52,592 bases of DNA from Butyriboletus loyo (lineage: Eukaryota; Basidiomycota; Agaricomycetes; Boletales; Boletaceae), in the NCBI GenBank assembly GCA_038093515.1, contig JBBPSI010000176.1, positions 1-52,592 of the forward strand. The letters run 5' to 3'. Under the pieces are notes generated by a model. That model did not search any database. It saw nothing but the letters and a program-made list of their open reading frames with translations, and was not told where the DNA came from. Positions 23,623-34,546 of this stretch are shown piece by piece. A program made the position numbers and the translations under genes. How positions within the stretch are numbered: position 1 is the first letter of the stretch; each line of letters begins with the position of its first letter.

Positions 23623-24318
23623 TTGATTCAGCGCAAGCTCTGCCAAGCTGTCCCTGAGTACCTCTGTCATCACCAGGGCTCTCAGATCAATTCCCCCGTC
23701 GATGTCAAAAGTGACTTTCAGACAGGAGTGGGCTGCGAGTTCTTCGTCCAGTCAGGTTTCGTCGCCGGCTTTACCCAGCCCCTCGCCGACCAACAGAACC
23801 CGCAGCTGTATGGTCAAGATCGGCACCCCAACGAAACAGCCATCCACCGAGGTTTCGCAGTCTGCGATGCGACCATCATCCCGCCCTCCGGGAACAGTAC
23901 CACCTCAATGGCCACACTCGCGAAGGTGATGGAAAGAAGCCAAGTGTCGTCGCCCACTGAGGTTTCAGACATTGGAAACAGAACCCAGATGACGGTCCGT
24001 CGTGTCTTTGAGATCGCCAGGACCTTCTTTTTTGCCTCGCAACATACGTCGCAGTCTCCTACCGAGGCCACTGCCTGCACGACGATGGGTGCTAATGTGT
24101 CAAGGTTCCAAAAGCTGTTCATTTCTCCGCTCGACAAGGATGCGAAGGTCTCAAAGAATCCAGTGACGCAGATGGAAATCGAGATGCTCAGGGCCCAGAG
24201 AAAGGTTGCGGGTGTTGGGACGGTCGATCCTCGTCTGGATCGCCTTAGTTTCCTCACTGCAGTGGCGATCGTCACGAAGCTTGGGACGTCTAGTTCGGAC
24301 TGCCCCGGTTCCATCTGA
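23623..24318 (+). CDS. Open frame of unknown function, weakly GMC-oxidoreductase-like
   Basis: A frame of 231 codons with no clear start; the reverse strand is also open over 23,814-24,314. The stretch GFAVCDATIIPPSGNSTTSM recalls the C-terminal 'DASIIP...NP..T' motif of GMC flavin oxidoreductases, but no FAD-binding GxGxxG region or catalytic His is visible and the rest does not fit. It may be another captured fragment or a chance frame. I give little weight to either strand. Confidence 0.25.
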   Translation: MIQRKLCQAVPEYLCHHQGSQINSPVDVKSDFQTGVGCEFFVQSGFVAGFTQPLADQQNPQLYGQDRHPNETAIHRGFAVCDATIIPPSGNSTTSMATLAKVMERSQVSSPTEVSDIGNRTQMTVRRVFEIARTFFFASQHTSQSPTEATACTTMGANVSRFQKLFISPLDKDAKVSKNPVTQMEIEMLRAQRKVAGVGTVDPRLDRLSFLTAVAIVTKLGTSSSDCPGSI

Positions 24319-25146
24319 AGCGTCGACAGGGTGACTCGGAGGTAGGTGGTGGGGTGAGGTTTGGGTGTACATTCTTTTTCATTCCTTTCCTTTTCCTTTT
24401 CCTTTTCCGCCTTCTTCCACTTTCTTTGACAGATATCTTTTCTTCCCTGGCTTCCGTTTCCAGCTTAGATCTCTGTCGACCGTTAGGTTCTCGACTCAAC
24501 TGACGTTCACGAGGCGGCTGTCCTGCACGTCGCATTCATCATGCAATGGCTTGAACGCTACACCGTTGTTCGGTGGCTTGCTCTCGCAAAAGAATTTGCC
24601 GAAGTCCATCACATTCTCTCAGCGCCGCAAAGATGCTGTCCTGTTCTCGTACTCGCGGCTCAGCACATCCCCGCCCACAGACTGAGCTGCCTTGCTACAT
24701 GTCCCCAGGGCTAGGCTATCCCAGGGTGCTTATCCTGTCGAGAGCGGAAGATCGCGTGCGATCCACCACAGCCAGGCAACGAGGCCAAGACCTGCAAGCG
24801 AGTACGTTTCTGTATCATGGTACTTGACCTGATGTGGACAAACTCTGCCCGCCCATCTCCCCTCAATCACCCAATGGTCTCGCTGATCTCCCTGACATCA
24901 ATCTTTGTGCTGAATAGTGTACTTACATGTATCATTTTTTAACCAGCCCTTCTCAAGTGCGAATGAGCACGGCAAACCGATGGGGTTTGCCTTCTTACTA
25001 TGGAACGTTATGCACCTGACATTTATCCATCGTCTGGATTACTGCACTCGTTTCTAGAATATAAATCACAATGTCTTATACATCCTACCTAGTTATTTGG
25101 ACGGCGTCGACTTGTTTACGATGTCCAGCGAGTCAACTGCTCGAAG
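24319..25146. other. Gene-free spacer 3' of the Crinkler-kinase gene
   Basis: Contains a (TTCCTT)n pyrimidine tract on the + strand (about 24,380-24,410). No supported gene. Confidence 0.5.
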
Positions 25147-28102
25147 TCACCAGAACAAATAGTCTACCATTTCCATGTCGTGGTCAGCGAGAATCAACTC
25201 GCCATCAAGCGCACCCTCCGGTCGTCGCAAATCAACCGCACGGTTCACGTTCATGGGGTATCGTACCTCGCCCATCTTGCCCGACCAGTCAAAGTCAACT
25301 AACATCCATCCCAATCGGTCCTTGGTCACCATCACGTTCGCATCACGTACATCTCCGTGCACCAGCCCCATCTGGTGAAGGTCTTTCAGCCTCCTTCGAA
25401 GTTCGTCTCTCAGCGTCTCCTTCTGTTCACGCGAGAGGCTGTGCTTGACATCGTGAAGACACTCGTACTCCTCGAGAAGATCCATGACCACCATGCCCCA
25501 CCCTCCTGGGACGGCGTCGAGTCCCCTTAGCGATGGCGAGATTCCCCAGTCTGCGCACTGCTGATGCACCGCTCGAGCGTATGCCCGCACAAACTTGACG
25601 CAGAGTCGCTCGCCAGCATCTGTCTGCACGACGAAGAGCAGCTTGCTAGCTTCCAGAGTACGGATGTACCTGAAACGCACCTGGTCCTTCTTATCTAAGC
25701 TTGTGTAGCAGCGAGGATGCGGAAACCCTGGCTGCAAGTCCTTGAAGTCTGCAGGAGCACGATCATACTCCTCGTAGAGTTGCTTCAGCGATTGGTAGGC
25801 TTTCTTGAATGCACCGATACAACGAGCAGCAGATTGGCGCATCACGGTATCGGTCGGATGCCAGAACAAAGGCAGGACAGTGGAGAGAATTTGGTAACTG
25901 GGGCGGCCAGTCCAGACTGCGCCCGAGAAACTGAGGTGAGGGCCTGAGGTGTTTCATCAGCGGACGGGGAACCGGATTCGCAGCGCAACTCACCAAAGAG
26001 GGTGATTATGAAGCAAGGAAAATTGAACTGCACGTCCTTCACCACCTCCTCTCTGCTTCCTTCTAAGTAGTAGAGTATTGCTTGGCAGTAAGGCTCAGCA
26101 CCTTTAGAACCGACTTCAGATTTCACCTCCAGGATTAAGTACCGACGAGCGTTCACGTGCGCATCTCCATCGGTGTGGAAACCACCAATGGAGCTCGGTA
26201 CAATCCCTATACTTTGGCGGCGTAAGATGTCTATAAATTCTTCCTGTCGCTGGCTCTCTTTTTCGAAGATGCTGGACATTCGTAAGGAAAGATCCAAAAC
26301 AAGGGCATTATCATCACTGGTGGGCTCATGGGTGCGACAGTCGTCGACAAACAGGCCGAAGACGGGGTGCAGTAGCGTGACTGGGATGGTTGGAGTGTTT
26401 TTACGGGGTCGGGTCCACTCGATCTTGTAATTGGCCGACTGCAAGATGTTGAAATTTGAGGGTTCTCCTTGCTCGGAAGGGCTCTTTTTCGGCCTGCGAG
26501 CCCACTCCTGGCAAAAAATCGATCGCGAGCGGGCGGTAGAAGGGTCAGCTGCAACGCTGCGTTCTGCAATACAACATCCGGAGTCTGGGTGAGTACGAAT
26601 CAAGACCGTCATGGCTTTGCTTACTTTCTTCGACCTGCTCGACGACAACACGTGGCAATTGAGAAAAAAGAATGTCACCAAAGACCTCCTCCACCAACCG
26701 CTTCCCCTGCAGAAGTTGACCCGATCTTAGAGCGCCAAGACTCTCACAGAGCTCGGCATCCCCGTCTGCTGGAATCTTGTAGAGTTGCATGCGATCAGGG
26801 GATAGATTATCAAAGGTTTTGCTGCATGTCGCCTTGATCAAAATTTTGAGATCATCAACCCTGGCTTTCGCTGATATTCGGACTGTAACCGAGTTTCTAG
26901 GATCTGCCCCACGAATCCAACATTGCAAAGTCAAGTGGTCTGGATTGCAAAGAATGTTCGCCATTGAAGTCAAGTTCGAATCGCAAGTGCCACATACCAA
27001 TGATGAGATGGAGGTGGTTGGGAGGAAGTGACATGAAAACAACTGACAGCTGCTGTGAAGGCCCCAAAGGCCTCCCCAGCATGGAGATGGTGTGAGCGTC
27101 AAGCACTCCTTGAAGGGTGTTATCTTCGCCACATGGAAAACAAACTTTGTAAAGGGCGAGTTCATCCGCGTCTACATCGCGAAATGCCACTGGTTTCTCG
27201 TTTTTTATGGCTTTTTTGAGGGCTCCGACGGTCTTGGTGCTCGAAATTTCGACAGAAAAGCCGCGACTGGTTATGTCACCGCGCACCCAGCAATAAATGG
27301 TCATGTCTGGGAGAACGACAGCGGGTTCAACTGAACGTGAATCTGAGAAGCAAAGTTCGCCATCAGAAGGATAACAGAATATGATGATCAACGCATACAA
27401 GGAATGGGCGCATGAACGATGATGAGGCCATCGGACAGGTTCAGGTTGGATAATTTGCATCGCGGGTTGAGGTGTTGTTTGCCTTCGAACGTCCACTTCT
27501 CGAGCGTGGCTTCAAAGTGTTCATCATCGGGCATGGGGATGGAGTAGAGAGCGAGCTCGTCTGCGTCTACATCGCGAAATGCCACAGATTTCTTATTCTT
27601 GATGGCTTCTTTGAGGGCTTCGACGGTCTTGGTGCTCGAAATTTCGACGGAAAAGTTGCCAGTGGTCGTGTCACCGCGCACCCAGCAATTAATGGTCATG
27701 TCTGGAAGAACGACAGTGGGTTCAACTGGACGTGAATCTGAGAAGTAAAGCTCGCCTCAGAAGGATAACAGAATACGATGATCAACGCGTACAAGGAATG
27801 GGCGCATGAACGATGATGAGGCCATCGGACAGGTTCAGGTTGGATAATTTGCCTCGCGGGTTGAGGCGTTGTTTGCCTTCGAACGTCCACTTCTCGAGCG
27901 TGGCTTCAAAGTCTTCATCATCGGGCATGGGGATGGAGTAGAGAGAGAGCTGATCTGCGTCTACATCGCGAAATGCCACTGGTTTCTTATTCTTGATGGC
28001 TTCTTTGAGGTCTCCGACGGTCTCTGTCCTTGATATCTTGACAGGAAAAACAACGTCAAAGTCTTCACCGTAGATCCAACACTGGAGCGCAAGTGTATCC
28101 AT
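25147..28102 (-). CDS. Crinkler-type (CR) protein: four ubiquitin-like headers, PD-(D/E)XK nuclease-like and kinase-like domains
   Basis: Six exons close in frame at 888 codons: 28102-27793, 27737-27399, 27342-26998, 26939-26625, 26563-25990, 25930-25147. Donors are gtacgc, gtatgc, gtatgt and gtaagc, except exon 5, which needs gttgcg (the nearby gtgagt breaks frame). Exons 1-4 each hold one Crinkler header (FPVKISRTETVG, VDADQLSLY; unit 4 diverged, LTLQCWIRGADP). Exon 5 has a restriction-nuclease-like core (DGDAHV ... YLILEVKSE, residues about 568-585) and AVWTGRP across the junction. Exon 6 is kinase-like: LCVKFV, HGDVRDAN (about 818), LVDFDWSG (about 839), with HGD and DFD in place of HRD and DFG. 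CR proteins are proposed effectors or conflict proteins acting in nuclei. It looks intact; no secretion signal is obvious. Confidence 0.85.
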
Positions 28103-28954
28103 GCTGTGGCACCAGGAACGAAAAGACAAGAGTCGGAAAGAAGAAGATTCGGGAGAAGAGACAGTACTTTAATCGGAGAAGACAGTGACGGTGGGGTATA
28201 TTATGTAAACCGGAACTGGGCGAACTGTTTATGTAACGTCAACTCTTCCCGTTTCGGTCCTTCAAGGCATCGGCTGGGGATAGAAGATCGTTCTGTAGAT
28301 CAAACGTCCCACTTCCCCCTGCGCTACCCGGCAGTACTCGTTGCGCACCCGCCGGCACATCTGGAGAAGTAACGGTGAGCCTGGTGCTCCAAGGTGGGAT
28401 CGCATCAACAAAGACCATGAACGGCCTGTAAGTTTTTTTGACGATATCCTCTATGGTAATCTCATTCAATACCTCAGCCACGTCTTGATGATGCCGCTGG
28501 TGCCACCATCTTGTCCCAGTCCATGCCACGAGCGCCGTCGCTGACACCTCACGTTGGCATCACAACCACAATTCCAACGAGACGAGTTTCCTCGCCGCCT
28601 ATCCGCAAGCCAAGCAGGGGCACACTGCCCTCCTCCATGCCATCAGCGATGCTCGCCGGGAGCGAGGGGAGGGAACGATGCGGCCACCCTGAGGTCACCA
28701 ACGGCTCAATGCTGGGTCGAACACGAACATACTGACGGCCTCGGTCGGAGCGTCCGCAGCCGGTGTAACCGCCTCAGAGATGAGGTCTCCAGCCTCCCCT
28801 TCGATTCTCGTTCGTGTGCGCTGCTCACTCGCACTTCCTGTGGTCTTAGTATACGTATACTGCCTGTCGTACTTCCTACTGAACATATCCACTAAAGCCT
28901 GTACATGTCCCCTTCGAGGGCCCTACTAGTCAAGCAATCCACCTACCACTCTGA

Positions 28955-29262
<308 letters not shown>

Positions 29263-29499
29263 AAATGCATTGTCTTTAATTTTCTGCAAACGATGGGATC
29301 CGTGTTTACCATGCCCCCCTCTCCCTTCCCTGCTCCTTTGCTCCTTCCACCTTTGTCGCATCCATCGATTTTACCATCGAAATTCGTGCAAGACCGTTAC
29401 TATTCAAATCAGGTGTGGGCCAAGTTGTCAGGTTTCCCACCACGTGAGATTTCCCGATGCGTACGCTCGCTGGAGTGGCTTCTTTGGGTTGGCAAGTTG

Positions 29500-29835
29500 C
29501 ACATCTCTTTCAGTCGTGCTGCCTCTCTTGTTGGACAGGACGACGACCCCACAGGTCACTTACAGAAGGTTCTTGCCCAAATCGGTTCCTTCTGCCTGGT
29601 GTTCATTGAGATTTTCGTCATTGCTCGCGCTCTACGCCAGCGGCTTCAGGTACAACTACTGTCGCGGTCTCAACAACATCCTTGTTCTCTTGATTGGTGG
29701 TATCCCCATTGCCATGCCCACTGTCTTATCCGTCACTATCGCTGTTGGTGCTCAACAGCTCGCCAAGCACAAAGCTATTGTCACCCGTATCAGCGGTTTC
29801 TGGCCCCTGGTTCCCCACAGTCCCAGCTGCACCTT
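29500..29835 (+). pseudogene. Plasma-membrane H+-ATPase fragment, right copy
   Basis: [20 protein letters not shown] and [15 protein letters not shown] are in one frame; after a shift near 29,635 the next frame has [40 protein letters not shown] and RISGFWP. These are the region before helix 3 and helix 4 of fungal PMA proton pumps. It is better preserved than the left copy (QQL kept) but still frameshifted and without catalytic domains. Confidence 0.92.
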
Positions 29836-29924
29836 TCTCAGCCTCGACCCCAACGAATCTCCCCTGCTGCCCACGCTGCAACCCAGCTCTCAGCCACCAT
29901 CCCCGTCGTCGTCCTTGGGTACGG

Positions 29925-30290
29925 GTTGAAGCTACGCGTGCGTCGGTCGATGTTTGTCCCTGGGTGGGTGGTACCGCCGCGCATGTTGCTCGTAGACGAC
30001 GATGCAGTGAGCCGACGATTGAGCAGCAATTTTTTGCAGGTGTTTGAGTGTGCGATCGATGTGGCTGTGGATGGGGTCGGCGCGGTCACCAAGATGAATT
30101 TGGAAAAGTATGACTTGGTGTCGATGGTGCGTGTTCATATGCGCTCTCTCGTCTGTTGTCGATACTGATGCGTCGGCCATAGGACATTGTGATGCCGAAG
30201 ACGGACGGAATATCGGCCACATCATTGTTAAGACAGTTTGATCATATGACACCCATCATCTCGATGAGGAGCAATTCGAAACCGAGCGAG
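29925..30290 (+). pseudogene. Skn7-type response regulator receiver fragment
   Basis: LRVRRSMFVPGWVVPP is followed by RMLLVDDDAVSRRLSSNFLQ, then VDGVGAVTKMNLEKYDLVSM. An intron 30,127-30,182 (gtgcgt...catag) is kept, then DIVMPKTDGISATSLLRQFD and HMTPIISM. The receiver domain accepts phosphate from a histidine phosphotransfer protein; acidic pocket residues (DDD) and the phospho-acceptor Asp (DIVMP) are present. No heat-shock-factor-type DNA-binding domain precedes it, since the sequence before is H+-ATPase, and it dissolves near 30,290. It is therefore a captured piece, not a gene, although the receiver domain itself is well kept. Confidence 0.88.
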
Positions 30291-31718
30291 ATCATCACCT
30301 TAGGCACCAGTTTTGGGATGCTCCCACGGCCTTTAGGGGGGGTTGCTTGTAGAGACTGAAACTGTGTGCGAAGTGCACACGACGACCTGGTTCTGCAAAG
30401 GCAGTTCTGATTCTGTATAATGGGACCGGGACCTCTTGCTCGTTCAAGATGTGGAGAGGCAGACGAGTGATTGCAAGTTAGGTTCTTGCGGGGGTTGCCT
30501 GGGGATCCACCTGATCAGTGGGTACCAGCCTACTCGTTTTGTCCGCGCTGGCCATAAACTTAGCCACTGACATATGCTTCACAGCCGACGTCATCATCAA
30601 CCTTTACATGGTGGCGGGTCTCCTTATACAGGAGCGCGCGTGCGAGCGACGAGCACGCGCAAACGTGAGTGCAATGGCAATGGCAGGGTGGGGGTGAATC
30701 AGCACGAGCACGGTGGTGCGTGAGAGCAGGTGGGCAAACAGGGGAGCAAACGAGCATGCGGGCATACGCTGACAGCACGGTCTGCGTATGCGCACATGCT
30801 CGCTCGCTCGCAATGGGGAGCATTGTGGGCGCATTGGACGTATGAGTAGGGTACCTGTGCGCGTGTGCATGGACGGGGTGCATGGGCGGGTGGGGGTCTG
30901 CACATGAGTGGGGTGTGAAAGCGCGCGGTTGCCTGGTGAGTTGGTTGGGCGCGAGGTGGAGGCTGGGCGAGTTGGTTGGGCACGCCGTGCAAGGGCTGGA
31001 CAAACAGGGAACGGGTGCGAACGAGTGGGTGGGGTTGGGAGAGTGGAGGGTGCGAGGGTTGGGTGAATTGGTAGGAGGTAAGCGCGAACGTCCCTATATA
31101 CTAGTAGTATAAGTAGGGACGAATGGGAAGTATATACTCACAAAAATGGTGCCAAAAATTGTCCGCAATGCGCTGCACATCAGACTTGTGATAGCGGAGA
31201 CGAAATTTGACCTGCACCGTGAGGGAACTGTCGGGCTCTATGGCATTGCCTGGTATCCTAATCCAGAAAGCTCAGTAAAGGTCATCGATGCAACGTGAAG
31301 CTTTCCTGTAAGTATCATGTGACAAATACTGAAATAGGAAGGTGGAGCGTCAAGTTCAAGGTCCGAATCAATGAATGTTTGCATCGCCTCGGCGTCGCTG
31401 ACTCAGCACAGCCCGAGACACTGCTTCAAGGGAACTTTGCCAAATACGCACCGAGGGTCGCTCTTATACGTTCCTCGCAGGAACATTAGGCTGTGTTGCA
31501 TACCTCCCACAGGAAATACGGATGCCTATTAAGAACCTGCCAAAAAGATAGATTTCTTTCTTTGAGCTCCACAGCCAGGCCCGCGTTGATATACGTCAAG
31601 ACGCTGCAACTCGGTCGGTGGATCGCCGGCACCATTAGCTGCTCACGGCCTCTACATAAACTTCTTATCTTGATACTTCATTCCACAGGACCACAACCAT
31701 CCCAGTTCCTAGCATTTC
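30291..31718. other. Gene-free stretch, GC-rich and G-tract-rich
   Basis: 30,600-31,080 is purine/G-rich with gcgagcgagc and ttggttgggc repeats; the Pro/His-rich frames on the - strand are composition artefacts. 31,100-31,700 shows no motif; it should hold the promoter of the next gene. Confidence 0.5.
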
Positions 31719-34260
31719 ATGTCAGAGATTCCACCTCCTTACACTGAATTCGACGCGCCTCCGCCACGATATACGCTTCCCGAGACATTCAAGATTCGTC
31801 ATTTTAATGTTGCTTTGCTCATCCAACCCCAACAACTCAGAGGACACCTTGCCATCTTGCATGCATTTCACAACCTCCGGGTGGTCGTGGAATCCAATTC
31901 CGACACAAGGTTTCCGATTGACATTCGTGCGATGGAGCCAGAGAAACGTTGGGGCTGGTTCGTAAACGTCGCAGTCGAGAGGTTCGTTTGAGGCATCGCA
32001 TCTATTCGACCCTCGGTGCTGATTCCCTCTCGAGGTTTGACCGCTGGTGCCAGAGTCTCGGCGGATGGTGCTCCGTGAATCTCGAGTTGGCTCTTCCCCC
32101 GATCGATGTGCTCATGGTCTGGCATGCTTATCTTCTTAATCCGATGTACGAAGCTTTCGTAGATGTCTACCATCTATCGTGGATGACTGACCTCTTGAAT
32201 AGATGGTATGCAGAAGATACGCAGCGCGTATTGGCGTTGGGTCACTTGCCGGTCCTTACGGAGTATCTCGCTGCCAATATCGTACGTGGAATTACCTGAT
32301 CAGATACCACCACTGAATTATGTTGCAGGGATCTCCTGATCTCCTGATCACCAGCTCGCCTCATCCTGATCGGGTCCACAACTGGGAGCACCACACAAAT
32401 ACACCGTATGACCCTTTGGATGCGGTAGCAGTCGTATCACACAAGGAGATCCAGTGCCCACATTGCGAGCACCGGGTAGCCGTGCGTAAGCACCGCTGAA
32501 TTCCGCTGCTGTGAGAAGTACCTGACAACCACATAGCATTTGTTGGTCCAGATGGTTCCGGGTATGCGCAAAGCAACTTCGTTGCCAGCTGCACATCGTG
32601 TGGAAAGAAAATAAAAAAGGACCTGTTGGGTCTTCAAAAGTTCGCGAATGATATTGTGAATATCCGAGTCGCCGGATTCCTTCCGTACGTTCACTTCCAG
32701 CCTACTGCTATGCAGTGAGCTTATTTACGCCTCAACAGTGGGACCCTGCATACTCCTTATGATCCCCATGACACTGGTCGTGCTCTGCTGATCAAGAAGC
32801 ATGTCATGGCGGCGGCTAACCTCCCCGCGTCAGACACACTTACCGCACAGGAAGTTATGAAGAGCTTGAACTTTGACCCGGCATTGCTGACCGGGATATT
32901 AAGCGGACAAATTCAACGCAGAATGTATATCTAGATGTTGATCGATTTGTACTTTTCTAACCTTTTCACTAGAGGGAGGAGAATCCAGAGCGTATACACA
33001 GATGACCGACCATTTTCGGTCGAACTCGTAGGCGCTGTCAGTTTCAACGTTCTCTGCTTCTTTCGCTCCCGTGATCCTGATCAACCGACGGTCGTGCTAG
33101 GTCCTGCGGCAAGCTTCGTTCGTGCGCAAGATGGCTGAACTCGGCTGGACGGATCCCGACTTCTTCGCCGACGAAGAGGAGATGGTCGTCTTACAACATT
33201 GTGTTGCAAGATACCATGCGTGAGTGTGCCAGGATGACTTTCCGCCGCATATTCAATGAACATTTTTTTTCCAGTTTTTTGGGGCTCATGGCTGATGTTC
33301 CTGGGTCGTTCTTCGTTCCGACGCTCGACATCGATCTTGCGTGGCATACTCACCAACTCAGGGCAGGTTATTATCATGCGGACTGCAGACGGGTTGTGGG
33401 TCGGTACATCGACCAGTAAGTGCCAGTTTCCAACTTTCATCGTGATCGTATTCGGGAGCACCGTTTCCGCCAGTGATGATAAAGTCGATGAAGATCATCT
33501 CGCAACAGCGTTCGACGTCACATGTCGTGCTTGGACCGTGCGTACACATCGCATCATCGTACACACTAAAACAAACGACCCTAATGCTCGATTGGCTGAC
33601 TAGGATCGATACGGTCTCCCGTATACTTACTGCGGCTGTCCTCTCCCTGGTACGACGTTGGGCCAGCGGCTGCGGAACGCCCTGTCTCTGCACTCCCACC
33701 GTATAACCGAGGGACTAGATGTCCTTCAGCCACCGCGTGACGCAGCCGCTGGTACACATGCCAGCGATCATAATGCCGTCTACCCTATGCACAGCCGGAA
33801 TACATCCGAGCGTGCACGGGAGCGAAGACGACAAAAGGCCGAGCGACGGCGGCGCCGAGGGGCACTCGATGACAAAGGCAAGAACAAGGATGTGTCCACG
33901 GTGTCGCGGTACGACCGCAGTCGGACAGAGACGCACCAACCTGCGTTCTTCTACCCTGTCCCGTTGTGGGTCGGAGTTGCGTCTTGCGTCACTGTGCCAT
34001 TTGTTGTCAATAACGGCGCGTGTGCGACGGTGAGTTATTATTACTATTTATAATGTTTGACGTGAGGAGGCTTGCTGACGAGTGTATGCGTCCAGGGCAT
34101 CGGTGGCTGTATGACAGCCTGTGGAAGCGCGGCATGCGGCGGGGGTGGTACATGCGGGGGCGGTGGGGGAGCGTGTGGAGGTGGAGGAGGTGGTTGTGGG
34201 GGAGGCGGTTGTGGAGGAGGTGGTTGTGGAGGAGGTGGTTGTGGAGGTGGGGGAGGCTGA
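31719..34260 (+). CDS. Glycine-rich domain-containing (GRDP / DUF1399-like) protein
   Basis: Eleven exons close in frame at 659 aa: 31719-31981, 32035-32281, 32329-32485, 32537-32684, 32739-32924, 32973-33036, 33101-33219, 33275-33415, 33474-33537, 33604-34029, 34096-34260. Intron 33037-33100 (gtcagt...ctag) is needed to keep frame and gives the family-like VGAVLRQASFVRKM. Hallmarks are LPPIDVLMVWHAYLLNP (about residue 110) and VPTLDIDLAWHTHQL, a repeated W-H-x-h pattern, CGCPLPGTT, a basic stretch (RARERRRQKAERRRRR), a hydrophobic patch, and a C-terminal tail of (C-G4-5)n (34,130-34,260). Plant GRDPs act in stress and development; fungal roles are unknown. It converges with the glutamine-synthetase-like gene. 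Confidence 0.88.
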
Positions 34261-34546
34261 TACCCGATGATAGAGTGCCTTGTGTCCTGGAATTCAGTCA
34301 AGTCAATCCTGAATGGAATTGTTTATTCGATTACTCCGGTCTATCTTCATTCAACGGAAATGGGGTGGGTCCGTTCGACTCGTTTGGTGATAACGATTAT
34401 GTTGTATGTGCAGCTACATCGTGACACGAGAACGAATGTGATGCAAAAAATTCGATTCCAAAGCTCAACTTGACAGAACAAGCATATCAATATACAGGAG
34501 ACTACCGAAATGGACGCTTGGATGTAAGGACGACTTTCAACGCCGA

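Noticed and set aside
30560..31003. Pro/His/Ala-rich frames on the minus strand
   Set aside because: They follow from G-rich simple sequence; three frames are open at once.
33037..33138. Frameshift in the GRDP-like gene
   Set aside because: A 64-nt intron (gtcagt...ctag, 33,037-33,100) explains the frame change and gives a family-like sequence.
34044..34301. Proline-rich frame on the minus strand
   Set aside because: It is the antisense of the Cys/Gly tail of the GRDP-like gene; the sense exon joins in frame with the rest of that gene.
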